A stretch of 64,000 nt of DNA from JAPPHA01 sp965242975 (GTDB taxonomy: Bacteria; Pseudomonadota; Alphaproteobacteria; Rhodobacterales; Rhodobacteraceae): contig CBDETS010000007.1 of NCBI GenBank assembly GCA_965242975.1, positions 4,650,001 through 4,714,000 of the forward strand. Direction: 5' to 3'. Below are positions 8,216 through 15,477 of the stretch, piece after piece. A program made the translations under genes and the position numbers. How positions within the stretch are numbered: position 1 is the stretch's first letter; each line of letters starts with the position of its first letter. The notes beneath the pieces were generated by a model. The model had not been told where the DNA came from. It searched no databases and saw only the letters and a program-made list of their open reading frames with translations.

Positions 8216-9226
8216 TCAGGCCACCGCGTTCTGCCAGAAGTATCCGGCGGAATCCCAGCTGACGATCTCCTGGCAGCTCTCGCTGATCTTGATGGCGCGG
8301 CTGCCGCGCCCGATGCCGCGCGTCGGCTCCTCCGACATCGCGATCTCCTGCGCCATCGCCTCCGCCGTGAAGCCCCATGTCGGCATCGCGTCCTGGGTGC
8401 TCGTCGGGCGGCGGATGTGCAGCGCGGCGCAGTGCTTGCCCCAGAGCCGTGCGTAGTTCGCGGCCTGGCCGCGGTTCGCGCTCTGGTGCCAGGTCGCGCC
8501 GACGAGGATCCGGTCCAGTTCGAAGAGCGCCGCCACGGCCGCGCGGTTGACGATGCCGGCCGCCTGGACGTCACCTGCGCCGCCGCCGGCACCCGCGCCG
8601 GTGCCCTTCACCGCCTCGACGATCTTCGGGTGCGTCCGGAACTTGGTCCAGACGGACTGGCCCATGACCAGCGCGTTCGGCCTGGTGATGCACTTGTCCA
8701 GCGCCTCGAGGATCGCCTTTACCGGGTCCGACGCGACGTTGGACCACTGGCCGCCGCCAGCCAGCGTGGCGCTGAGCCCGGCGCCGTAGTTCGCGGCCTT
8801 GAAGACGATGTCGGCAACCCGCTTCTCGCGGCTGAGCATCATCAGCTGCCCGAGCCCCATGCTGGCCTGCGCCACCGGGTCCCAGGCGCTCTGCTGTTGG
8901 CGAGCCTCCAAGATGTCACGGTGCGGGACATAGGCGATGAACCCGCGGTCGTCGGTGGAGCCGTCGGCCAGCGTGGCGCCGAACTCGACCTCGTTCAGCC
9001 TCCCGGAGCGGCTCGCGCGGTTGTCCCGGATGGTGAACTGGTCGTCGTTGTCAGCCTTCGTGTACTTGAACTTGTAGGCGGACCTGACAGTCGGCATGAC
9101 CATCTCGGCGATGAAGTCCTTCGGTTTCTCCGCCATGGCGATCTGCGTCATGCGCGCATGCGTCTGGAACGGTGCCGAGGCCAGTTCCGCGGGCGCCTCG
9201 GCGAGATTGATGACCTGGTAATCCAT
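8216..9226 (-). CDS. Major capsid protein
   Basis: 336 residues. It lies between a decoration protein and the gp35-like gene and follows the protease/scaffold gene, the standard order for transposable siphophages. Recognisable blocks include DFIAEMVMPTVRSAYKFKYT, RASRSGRLNEVEFGATLADG and ALDKCITRPNALVMGQSVW. The C-terminal end (SCQEIVSWDSAGYFWQNAVA) resembles the end of B3-type capsid proteins. No N-terminal extension is obvious; scaffolding is supplied by the nested product of the upstream gene. Confidence 0.85.
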   Translation of the reverse strand: MDYQVINLAEAPAELASAPFQTHARMTQIAMAEKPKDFIAEMVMPTVRSAYKFKYTKADNDDQFTIRDNRASRSGRLNEVEFGATLADGSTDDRGFIAYVPHRDILEARQQQSAWDPVAQASMGLGQLMMLSREKRVADIVFKAANYGAGLSATLAGGGQWSNVASDPVKAILEALDKCITRPNALVMGQSVWTKFRTHPKIVEAVKGTGAGAGGGAGDVQAAGIVNRAAVAALFELDRILVGATWHQSANRGQAANYARLWGKHCAALHIRRPTSTQDAMPTWGFTAEAMAQEIAMSEEPTRGIGRGSRAIKISESCQEIVSWDSAGYFWQNAVA

Positions 9227-9235
9227 GATGATCTC

Positions 9236-9799
9236 CTACTTGACGCCCGGCGCGATCAGCATGTCGCCGATGTCGCCCGCCACGCCGTTCACGAGCGCGA
9301 TGCCCGCGATGCTGATTTTGCGCCGGTACGCAACGATCAACTCCTTGGCTGCGGTCGTGTTGGCGGCTCTTATGTGGCCGTCCCTGTGGATCGTCACTTT
9401 GCCGGTAACGGTGCCGTCGGTCACGGCCACGCCGACGACGTCGTCCGTCGTCTTGATTCCGGCAACAGCGATGTCCGTGTCGGCTGCCGCACCGTCCGCG
9501 TGCACGAGCGTCAGTCCGGCGCTGTCGATCGCGACGGCCTTGCCCTCGTTGTCGGTGGTCAGCAGGTCGCCGCGGCTGACCGCGCCCCCGAACTCCACCT
9601 CGGCGATTCCGGCGATGGCAACCTCGACCGTCTCGGATTCCTTGACGGCGCGGCTGCCCGACACGCCGATCAGCGGGTCGAAGCTGTCCGCGCCCTGGAT
9701 GGCGGAGCGGTCATTGGCATCGTTCTCGACGTGCACCAGGCGGCGCGCGCCGATTGCAGCCCCTGCCATGAGGGGTGCCCAGTGAGTGACCTGCTGCAT
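9236..9799 (-). CDS. Capsid decoration (cement) protein, DUF2190-like
   Basis: 187 residues. After an N-terminal segment it shows the beta-sandwich pattern of DUF2190 proteins: IAGIAEVEFGGAVSRGDLLT, TDNEGKAVAIDSAG, then VTGKVTIHRDGHIRAANTTA. Such proteins stud the outside of the capsid. It is placed between the protease/scaffold gene and the capsid gene, as expected. Confidence 0.75.
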   Translation of the reverse strand: MQQVTHWAPLMAGAAIGARRLVHVENDANDRSAIQGADSFDPLIGVSGSRAVKESETVEVAIAGIAEVEFGGAVSRGDLLTTDNEGKAVAIDSAGLTLVHADGAAADTDIAVAGIKTTDDVVGVAVTDGTVTGKVTIHRDGHIRAANTTAAKELIVAYRRKISIAGIALVNGVAGDIGDMLIAPGVK

Positions 9800-9802
9800 G
9801 TC

Positions 9803-10318
9803 TCAGCTCCTCGTCAGGCCGCGCTTGGCGCGGACGCGGTCGACGGCCTCGACCGCAGTGAGTGTTTCGCCGCGATCCGAAGCCTCACTCATCAGCGTGC
9901 GCGCCTCGGCCGCGATCGCCTCGTTGTCCTCGACGCAGGTTCCAGCCGGTGCCGGCATCGGGCCGCCGGAAAGCTCGTGGTAGTTCACCCGTACCGGCAG
10001 GGCGCCGAAGAACTTCTCGAGAACCGCGAGCGGCTTTTCGCTGACCTCTCCATCTGACGAGGCGAACGTGATCGTGGTGTCGTCGCCCTCGGGCAGCGAT
10101 GCCAGGAGGGCCGCTAGCGGCGCCTTCTCGGCCGGCAGGATGCGCCCGGCGGTAACGTGCGGCTCGAGCGCCTGTTCGGCGGCAGCGAGCCGTGCGGCCG
10201 TCGCGTTGGCCTTCTCGCTCGTCGCGATCCGCTGCTCGCGGGCGTCGAGCTCCGCCGAACGCGCGGCCAGGGCGGCCTCGTCGAGCGGCGCTCCGCCATT
10301 GTTGTTGTTCCCGCTCAT
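9803..10318 (-). CDS. Nested internal-start scaffold protein
   Basis: An in-frame ATG at 10318 inside the protease/scaffold gene is preceded by a near-perfect ribosome-binding site (GGGAGGAG, 3 bases before the ATG) and would make 171 residues of the scaffold half alone, beginning MSGNNNNGGAPLDEAALAAR. In Mu the I gene likewise yields a shorter in-frame scaffold (Z). The strong internal site in an otherwise tightly packed gene supports the same arrangement here. Confidence 0.7.
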   Translation of the reverse strand: MSGNNNNGGAPLDEAALAARSAELDAREQRIATSEKANATAARLAAAEQALEPHVTAGRILPAEKAPLAALLASLPEGDDTTITFASSDGEVSEKPLAVLEKFFGALPVRVNYHELSGGPMPAPAGTCVEDNEAIAAEARTLMSEASDRGETLTAVEAVDRVRAKRGLTRS

Positions 10319-10969
10319 GGGCTCCTCCCTGTGTTCGGGGTTGTTGTTTGCGTTACGGTTCGGTTCGTGACCGGCGAGCGAGCCGGCGTTGTCGCCCAGC
10401 TCGGCCGCGACGTACTTGAGATGATCGATTTCCCAGGACGGCAGGGCCTCGTCGGCGGCCTCGATACCGTCGCTGGCAATAATGCGCTCGCGCATGCCCT
10501 GCAGCAGGCGGGCAACGGACCTTGTCATCATGCGCACGCCTTCCTGGGGCGTCAGCGCGGCCTCCGCGAGCACCACGACGGACTCGGGCTCGGAGGCGAA
10601 ACGCGTCGGCGCCAGGCCGGGCACGGCAGGCGCGCGGCCGCCCAGGAAACCGAGATGCTTCAGGGAGGTGCCGGTGAAGGCAATCGAGCGGCCGGTGTAG
10701 CGGCCGGACTCCACCGCGTCGCGAAACGCGGGCATCACGTCGCGGATCTTCGCCTGGAGGCGATCGCCGGACCTGCGGACCGCATCGATCCAGGCATAGG
10801 CAGGCGCATCCGTCGCCGGATGGCCGACGACCACCGGGGCCGGGTCCTGCGCGGAATAGGCGGAAACAAGGCCGTCGAAATCGGCCTCGGTCACCGTCAC
10901 CTCGCGGTTCGCGGCGTCACGCCACGTCCCGGTCCGGCAGACATCGATCCATCCGTCAAGAGCGCTCAT
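9803..10969 (-). CDS. Head maturation protease / scaffold (Mu gpI-like)
   Basis: 388 residues, ATG at 10969. Residues ~1-160 show the Mu I pattern, including TEADFDGLVSAYSAQDPAPV, VVGHPATDAPAYAWIDAV and YTGRSIAFTGTSLKHLGFLG. Residues ~218-388 are a charged, largely helical scaffold domain (AARSAELDAREQRIATSEKA). This is the first gene of the leftward late operon. In Mu it follows G directly; here G is at 31.1-31.6 kb on the other side of the early region. The likely -10 box ends only a few bases before this ATG, so the mRNA may be leaderless or nearly so. Confidence 0.88.
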   Translation of the reverse strand: MSALDGWIDVCRTGTWRDAANREVTVTEADFDGLVSAYSAQDPAPVVVGHPATDAPAYAWIDAVRRSGDRLQAKIRDVMPAFRDAVESGRYTGRSIAFTGTSLKHLGFLGGRAPAVPGLAPTRFASEPESVVVLAEAALTPQEGVRMMTRSVARLLQGMRERIIASDGIEAADEALPSWEIDHLKYVAAELGDNAGSLAGHEPNRNANNNPEHREEPMSGNNNNGGAPLDEAALAARSAELDAREQRIATSEKANATAARLAAAEQALEPHVTAGRILPAEKAPLAALLASLPEGDDTTITFASSDGEVSEKPLAVLEKFFGALPVRVNYHELSGGPMPAPAGTCVEDNEAIAAEARTLMSEASDRGETLTAVEAVDRVRAKRGLTRS

Positions 10970-10976
10970 GCGCCGG

Positions 10977-11021
10977 AAAATAGCGCATGGCGAATCGCGT
11001 GTTCAGGGGAGCATGCTCCCC
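10977..11021 (-). promoter_or_regulatory. Late promoter for the protease-capsid-tail operon, with activator palindrome
   Basis: The perfect 16-bp palindrome GGGGAGCATGCTCCCC occupies 11006-11021. Reading leftward it is followed by TGAAC (11005-11001), 18 bases, and TATTTT (10982-10977) as the -10 box. The same layout (palindrome, TGAAC, 18 bases, CATAAA) occurs before the lysis operon at 22116-22160. A Mor/C-type activator gene ends eight bases upstream, so this is the likely activator site. The palindrome is inferred to lie over or just upstream of the -35 region. Confidence 0.75.
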
Positions 11022-11028
11022 CGAAAAC

Positions 11029-11352
11029 TCAATGTCGGAGGTAGCTGCGGACCGAACTCCTGGACAGTCCCAGGGTCTCCGCGATGCGCGCGTTGGTCTC
11101 GCCCGCGGCGGCCAGGTGGTGGACCAGTGCCCGTCGGGCTTTCGGGATGTAGACGCTCTCGCCCATGAACCGGCCGGCAACCTTGACGGCCGCGGGCGCG
11201 CCCAGGCAAGCGACGAGCGGATGCCCCGCCTTTACGTGGTCGGGGCGGGGAATGTGGATGTCCCTGCCGCCGAACCCGAGGGCCAGTTTCACGGCTGCCT
11301 CGCGCCCGGCGACCTCTTCGACCTCGGCCAGTACACCGGGCAATTCGCTCAT
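11029..11352 (-). CDS. Mor/C-family late transcription activator
   Basis: 107 residues from an ATG at 11352 that overlaps the upstream stop. It has the Mor/C layout: an N-terminal dimerisation half (LPGVLAEVEEVAGREAAVKLALGFGG), the GESVYIPKARR hinge typical of the family, and a C-terminal helix-turn-helix (NARIAETLGLSRSSVRSYLRH). In Mu such proteins switch on middle and late promoters. It is the last early gene, and its putative binding palindrome lies directly after its stop codon. It is expected to drive both late operons of this phage. Confidence 0.88.
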   Translation of the reverse strand: MSELPGVLAEVEEVAGREAAVKLALGFGGRDIHIPRPDHVKAGHPLVACLGAPAAVKVAGRFMGESVYIPKARRALVHHLAAAGETNARIAETLGLSRSSVRSYLRH

Positions 11353-11537
11353 TTCGCCAGGTCCTTTTGCAGCTTGCGAATTCTCCGCCGTTCGTCTGCG
11401 GCGATCTTTCGCCAGCGGCGGAGTTCGTCGCCGTGCCAGATGATGCACTCCTCCGCCATTTCCACGCTGTTCCTCAGCGCGGCGATCTTGTCGCGCAGGA
11501 CCTCACGGCGCCGCCGTTCCCTCTGCGTGATCGCCAT
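11349..11537 (-). CDS. Small coiled-coil early protein
   Basis: 62 residues from the ATG at 11537, which shares its A with the previous stop (TGATG). It is almost entirely Arg/Glu-rich helix (AITQRERRRREVLRDKIAAL, then RRWRKIAADERRRIRKLQKD). No family recognised. It is translationally coupled on both sides, between the Cys-rich protein and the activator. Confidence 0.55.
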   Translation of the reverse strand: MAITQRERRRREVLRDKIAALRNSVEMAEECIIWHGDELRRWRKIAADERRRIRKLQKDLAK

Positions 11538-11746
11538 CAGGGTCCTCCCTCGCAATAAGGGCAGACCGCAACGCCGTAGTTGTCGCAGATGCAGAAATCG
11601 CCGCCGCAATAGCATTCGACCTCGCCTGATCCGCCGCAGTAGTCGCACCAGTTGCCGAAGAAAATCTCCAGCTCCTCGGCGCTGCAGTCCGCGATGAATT
11701 CCGCCATCGCGAGGTTCAGGTCGACTCTTCGGTCCGTTTCAGCCAT
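11537..11746 (-). CDS. Cys-rich zinc-ribbon-like protein
   Basis: 69 residues (ATG 11746) or 56 (ATG 11707). The C-terminal half holds repeated Cys pairs, in order CDYC, CYCGGDFC, CDNYG and CPYC, like a DnaJ-type or phage zinc-ribbon domain. The acidic N-terminus (AEFIADCSAEELEIFFGNW) looks like a protein-binding helix. The first start overlaps GemA by 31 bases, the second leaves an 8-base gap; neither has a strong ribosome-binding site. Function unknown. Confidence 0.55.
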   Translation of the reverse strand: MAETDRRVDLNLAMAEFIADCSAEELEIFFGNWCDYCGGSGEVECYCGGDFCICDNYGVAVCPYCEGGP

Positions 11747-12420
11747 TTGCCCAGTTCCTGAATCAGCTGGTTCTGCGTTCGTGCGGGCAGCGTGACATAA
11801 TGCTCCGGCGCGCGGCGGAAACCCTGCACCCACATTTGCAGCCCGTCGGCCGTGCCGGCCGGAACCGCGCCAGCAACGTGCAACTGGCGCCAGAGCGCCT
11901 CCATGACACGGGCACCCGGAACGAGCCGTTTTTTCCGGTTGCCCAAATGCGTGTACGGCGCCCAATCGACGCCGCCGTCCCTCGACAGCCAGTCCTTGAG
12001 CGCTTCGACGCAGGCGGCACCGTGCATCGGTGTCATCCAGCGGGCCGCGTCCAGGCCGGTCTGGCGGCAGATCCACGCGGCAAGCGCTGCATCCGAATCG
12101 TCCTTGACCACGCCAAGCCACCAGCCGGACCGCCAGAGCGCCCGGAGCTTGCCCGCGTGCGGGCCGATGCCGAGGTCGGTCGGGGCGCCGGATTGAGGGG
12201 CTTCGGGCTTGTCGGGCTTCCTGGATTTCACCCGTGGGCCGTTGAGGTCGTGAAGCACCGCACGCATGTCCTTTGCGTCCATCGCCGTGAGGCTGGCCTT
12301 GCCCGTCACCCGCTGCTGGATCGCTTGACGCTCCTCGTCACGGATGCCCTTGCGTTTGCAAGCGGCAAAGATCGAGCGGCGCAGGCGCTGTTTCATTGCG
12401 GCGACGCGGTCGGCGGTCAA
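11716..12420 (-). CDS. gemA: GemA-like regulatory protein (Mu gp16 family)
   Basis: About 234 residues. The best start is a TTG at 12420 that overlaps the upstream stop (TTGA) and has GGAGG eight bases ahead; an ATG at 12396 is the alternative. The family signatures are RLRRSIFAACKRKGIRDEER near the N-terminus, LRALWRSGWWLGVVKDDSDA in the middle and the ICRQTGLDAARWMTPMHGA block. In Mu, GemA alters host gene expression and DNA topology-related functions during the lytic cycle. Confidence 0.85.
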   Translation of the reverse strand: MTADRVAAMKQRLRRSIFAACKRKGIRDEERQAIQQRVTGKASLTAMDAKDMRAVLHDLNGPRVKSRKPDKPEAPQSGAPTDLGIGPHAGKLRALWRSGWWLGVVKDDSDAALAAWICRQTGLDAARWMTPMHGAACVEALKDWLSRDGGVDWAPYTHLGNRKKRLVPGARVMEALWRQLHVAGAVPAGTADGLQMWVQGFRRAPEHYVTLPARTQNQLIQELGKWLKRTEEST

Positions 12421-12614
12421 TTGATCATCCTCCAAATTGTTTCGTGAAAGCCGCATCTGCCCACATGATCTGGATTGTTGCCGGGATCGAAATCAGGCGG
12501 GGCCGTGTACGCTTCGAACTCTTGCACCCCAAAAGTGCGGCCGCTTCTGTACGCCAGAACCGGAGCTATACGGTCGCCCGCCCTGGCGTTCTTCTCGAAC
12601 GTCGCGAGCTTCAT
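12417..12614 (-). CDS. Small early protein, unknown
   Basis: 65 residues, ATG at 12614 overlapping the methyltransferase stop, stop overlapping the GemA TTG start. The sequence (KLATFEKNARAGDRIAPVLA, ending FHETIWRMIN) shows no known motif. Its tight coupling to both neighbours supports it being translated. Confidence 0.5.
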   Translation of the reverse strand: MKLATFEKNARAGDRIAPVLAYRSGRTFGVQEFEAYTAPPDFDPGNNPDHVGRCGFHETIWRMIN

Positions 12615-13594
12615 TTCACGAGTCCTGGATCGTTGCCCCAGGACGTCCAGCCGCCGCGCTGGTGGCGCGCAAAGAGTTCGACGTAGGGTCCGGCGACCAG
12701 GCGCTCGATCCGCTCGTAGACGGCCTTGGGCTTGGCGCTGTGCTCGAAGCGGGGGAAGTACATCCCCTCGTCGACATTGGCGTCCTGGCGCTTCGGCTTG
12801 CCGCGCGTCCCGAGCAAACAGATTTCCGAGCGCTTCCGCGTCCAGTAGCCGAGGCCAGGAGCGCCGTCCTTGAGCCAGACGAACGCGGTGGTCTTGTACG
12901 TGAAGCCCCAAGCCTGGATCACCGCGAGGGCGTCCGGGATCATGTTCGACGTCGTCCAGAGAAAGAGGACGGCGTCATCGTGGGCAAGGTCCGGTATCGT
13001 CCGGCCGTCGACCGTGAGCGACGCGATCTCGTGCGTCGTCATCGTGGGGTAGTGGTTTTCCGCCGAGCGGCCGAGACCTCCGGCTCCCTGGACTTCGAAT
13101 TTCCAGGGCGGATCGGCGAGGATCGCCCCGTACGTTCCGACAGGCGGGATGCTGGCCGTGGTCGGCGCACGCGGCTTGTGTTCAGCCGCGACACGCGCGC
13201 GTTTGACGTCACCGCGCTTCATGTCGGCGTGGATCACGCCGTTCTCGACGTGGCCGTCGAACTCCTCCTCGGTGAGAACGCAGATTTCGGCAAGAATCGT
13301 TTTATCGGGCGGCAAAACCGCAGCATGCTGCGGGTTTGCCAAGCACCGATTGATGCCCGGATGACGGGCGATCTGCATCAATTGCTGCGCGGACCGCTCC
13401 GACATCTTCATGTCGATGGCCAAAAACTGACCCCACAATCCGTGCGGTAACTCGCCCTTTGCTTCGATCAGAATCAATCCTGATTCGGCAATTAGACGTG
13501 CGCCTCGATTGAAAACGTCATCAAACCGGGCCTTAAAACCCGGCGCCAGCTCCCGGTAACGCTCCCACGCTGCGGACCATTCCGCGGGGCTCAG
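12611..13594 (-). CDS. MT-A70 family DNA N6-adenine methyltransferase
   Basis: The N-terminal ~100 residues have a DUF3102-like helical domain (SGLILIEAKGELPHGLWGQF, MSERSAQQLMQIARHPG). The catalytic domain follows with the DPPW motif (GAILADPPWKFEV), VLFLWTTSNMIPDALAVIQA and SEICLLGTRGKPKR, as in MT-A70/M.MunI-type adenine methyltransferases. The product probably methylates phage DNA against restriction or to time expression. No ATG lies in the expected place. A CTG at 13594 overlaps the previous stop and gives 327 residues. The frame stays open upstream to an ATG at 13987, across another gene, but that stretch does not look coding. Confidence 0.8.
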   Translation of the reverse strand: MSPAEWSAAWERYRELAPGFKARFDDVFNRGARLIAESGLILIEAKGELPHGLWGQFLAIDMKMSERSAQQLMQIARHPGINRCLANPQHAAVLPPDKTILAEICVLTEEEFDGHVENGVIHADMKRGDVKRARVAAEHKPRAPTTASIPPVGTYGAILADPPWKFEVQGAGGLGRSAENHYPTMTTHEIASLTVDGRTIPDLAHDDAVLFLWTTSNMIPDALAVIQAWGFTYKTTAFVWLKDGAPGLGYWTRKRSEICLLGTRGKPKRQDANVDEGMYFPRFEHSAKPKAVYERIERLVAGPYVELFARHQRGGWTSWGNDPGLVK

Positions 13595-13899
13595 CCCTCT
13601 TTCAGTTTTTCGGAGAGCTCCTCCAGGATCTCCAACACGAGATCTTCGGTGATGCCGTCCAGGCCCTTCTTCGACGCTTCCATCAATTTGTCCCTGAGCG
13701 CTGTCGACATGTGGAAGGGACCGTCCTGGGTCATTTCGTAAAATGCCTCGAACCTTTCGGGGCTGTATCTCTCCCGTGCCTCCAACAGAGTCTGCCCCAT
13801 CTCCAGAAAGTGTTGACGCCCCTGGTTCCAGAGCTTTTTGATCTCTGCCGCAGCGCGGTCGAGCCTCTCCTGTTCCAGATCGATAATCTTCCTTGTCAT
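13591..13899 (-). CDS. Small helical early protein
   Basis: 102 residues from the ATG at 13899 (GGGGGAAC six bases ahead in the mRNA). Helical and charged: TRKIIDLEQERLDRAAAEIK, ARERYSPERFEAFYEMTQDG, ending EILEELSEKLKEG. It resembles the helical N-terminal domains that accompany phage adenine methyltransferases, but no family is named. It lies wholly inside the open frame that continues into the methyltransferase gene. Confidence 0.6.
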   Translation of the reverse strand: MTRKIIDLEQERLDRAAAEIKKLWNQGRQHFLEMGQTLLEARERYSPERFEAFYEMTQDGPFHMSTALRDKLMEASKKGLDGITEDLVLEILEELSEKLKEG

Positions 13900-13983
13900 A
13901 TTGTTCCCCCGATTTTCCGCACCCGTCCTCCGGCGGGATGAATTCGCCGTGAACATTGATCGGGCCATTGTCAATGCTACCGC

Positions 13984-14265
13984 TCATCGCCCGCCTCCCA
14001 GTCGCGCGTCAACCGGCTGGAGGTCCGGATCGATCTCCGCACCGCCCTCTTTCAGCCTGCGCTCGATACCCTCCAGCCATCCGTGCTGGCGGGGGCTGAG
14101 CCCCATGTGGCCGCCGAGCCTCTTGCGCTCTCCCTCGAGCGTCTCCAGGAAACCGAGGTCCCGGTCGTTCAGCAGCTCGGCGTTCTCTCCGGCCAGTTCT
14201 ACCAGCGCGTCGAACCATTCCAAGTTCTCGTCGCCGATCACGTTTGATCTGACTTTTATGCTCAA
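13984..14265 (-). CDS. Small early protein, unknown
   Basis: 93 residues from a TTG at 14265 that overlaps the previous stop (TTGA) and has GGGAGGG six bases upstream. The sequence is acidic and helical (NLEWFDALVELAGENAELLN, then LSPRQHGWLEGIERRLKEGG). No family recognised, though the LSPRQHGWLE-type end is seen in small phage regulators. Confidence 0.55.
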   Translation of the reverse strand: MSIKVRSNVIGDENLEWFDALVELAGENAELLNDRDLGFLETLEGERKRLGGHMGLSPRQHGWLEGIERRLKEGGAEIDPDLQPVDARLGGGR

Positions 14266-14921
14266 AAAATGCCCTCCCTGAAAAAATTGTACCGGGGCGC
14301 GGCAGTTGTCGTTGTTGGCTGACGTTGCCGCACCCCGGCTCCACCACAATCTTCCCCCAGCGGCACCCGTTCGGCGGATCCCGCGATCGGCCGAATGTCC
14401 TCGACGTCGCAACGCAACTGACGCGCGATGTCGGCGTGTGTGTCTCCGCGCGCCAGGAACTGCCTGACGCGCCTCTGTTCGATTTCGGAGAAGTCCCGCT
14501 GCGGGCGCTTCGGCGCCTCCGCGGGCGGGTCCCCGTCGGTAAAGTCCAGGGCCGCGCCTTCGTTGTCCTCTTGCGGCCCGGGCGCGGGCTTCACCGGCGG
14601 GGCATTCCGGCAGAGGCCGATGGCGCGCGCCTTCGAGGCCACGGCCGTCATCCCGCGACCGAGGCGCTCGGCGATCTCCCCGAAAAGCGCGCCCTCGCCG
14701 TGAAGCCTGGTCAGCAGTGCGATATCGGCTTCGCTCCAGGCCATCCATCTCCCCCGGCCGTGGCCGCGCCTGGAGATGCCGAGAGTGTCGAGCCGGTTGC
14801 ACACGGAGGATTCGGTCCGCTCGAGCAACTCGGCGGTCTCGCGGGGCGTCTTGCCCGAATCGGACAGGCGCCGAAGAAGACCTTCCTCGGCGCCTGTCCA
14901 TTTTTTCCGTCCGGGCGTCAC
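14262..14921 (-). CDS. Two-repeat helix-turn-helix protein
   Basis: 219 residues from a GTG at 14921 (GTGA overlap). It contains two similar DNA-binding modules of Myb/SANT or GcrA style. The first reads KWTGAEEGLLRRLSDSGKTP and ends SSVCNRLDTLGI; the second reads MAWSEADIALLTRLHGEGAL and ends TAVASKARAIGL. After a Pro-rich linker comes a third predicted helix-turn-helix (EIEQRRVRQFLARGDTHADI). Probably an early-region transcription regulator. Confidence 0.65.
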   Translation of the reverse strand: MTPGRKKWTGAEEGLLRRLSDSGKTPRETAELLERTESSVCNRLDTLGISRRGHGRGRWMAWSEADIALLTRLHGEGALFGEIAERLGRGMTAVASKARAIGLCRNAPPVKPAPGPQEDNEGAALDFTDGDPPAEAPKRPQRDFSEIEQRRVRQFLARGDTHADIARQLRCDVEDIRPIAGSAERVPLGEDCGGAGVRQRQPTTTTAAPRYNFFREGIF

Positions 14922-15181
14922 GTGTTGCCCACCCAGTAGTCCGCTGGCAGTAGCGGAAGCTCGAACGGGCCGTTGATGCTGACGCCGTTCTTCGCGAGGA
15001 GCTTCGTGTAGTTGGCGAGATCGACATCCATCTGCGCCAGTTGCTCCATCTCGTCTTGGGACATGCATTCTTCCAGGTCGTCGTCGTAGTCCATGCACTC
15101 GATCTGGCCGCGGAGGTCCTGCGCGGCCAGATGGACGGCGCGTAGGAGCTCGATCTCGTTGGCGGTGAAACTGGCGGTCAT
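14918..15181 (-). CDS. Small acidic early protein, unknown
   Basis: 87 residues, ATG at 15181 (ATGA overlap with upstream stop). Mostly helical and acidic (ASFTANEIELLRAVHLAAQD, DLEECMSQDEMEQLAQMDVD). No motif recognised. Its stop overlaps the GTG of the two-repeat regulator. Confidence 0.5.
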   Translation of the reverse strand: MTASFTANEIELLRAVHLAAQDLRGQIECMDYDDDLEECMSQDEMEQLAQMDVDLANYTKLLAKNGVSINGPFELPLLPADYWVGNT

Positions 15182-15477
15182 GACACGTCCACCATGGTCG
15201 ACGAATGTGCCCGGCCCGACCACGTCTCGCTCATGCGGTCTTCAGGATCCATACGCTCGAGGACCTCGCGGGCCGCGCAGGTGAGCACCCAGTACGTCGT
15301 CCAGGTGCAGACCTGCCGATCGCGGGTCCTGACCAGGTTCCGCGCCCTCAACCGCTTGAGAGCCGCCGCGGCCTGCTCCGGCCTCATCTCGACGCCGGAG
15401 ATCTGGTCAGCCTTCGCGGGCGCGTTCAGCTCGCCGAGACGCGTGAGCAGGTACATCTGCCGTGCCCCCAGCCTCAC
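15178..15477 (-). CDS. Winged-helix early protein
   Basis: 99 residues from a GTG at 15477 that overlaps the stop of the Gam-like gene; GGAGG stands seven bases upstream. The fold pattern QMYLLTRLGELNAPAKADQI, EQAAAALKRLRARNLVRTRD, VCTWTTYWVLT is that of a small winged-helix protein (helix, recognition helix, beta wing). Likely a phage regulator. Confidence 0.55.
   Translation of the reverse strand: MRLGARQMYLLTRLGELNAPAKADQISGVEMRPEQAAAALKRLRARNLVRTRDRQVCTWTTYWVLTCAAREVLERMDPEDRMSETWSGRAHSSTMVDVS

Noticed and set aside
8201..10057. 618-codon plus-strand open frame opposite capsid, decoration and scaffold genes
   Set aside because: Shadow of well-supported minus-strand structural genes; spans three genes and lacks any family motif.
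11006..11021. Palindrome as a Rho-independent terminator of the early operon
   Set aside because: No T-run follows in either direction, and an identical copy sits upstream of another operon at the same distance from a -10-like box.
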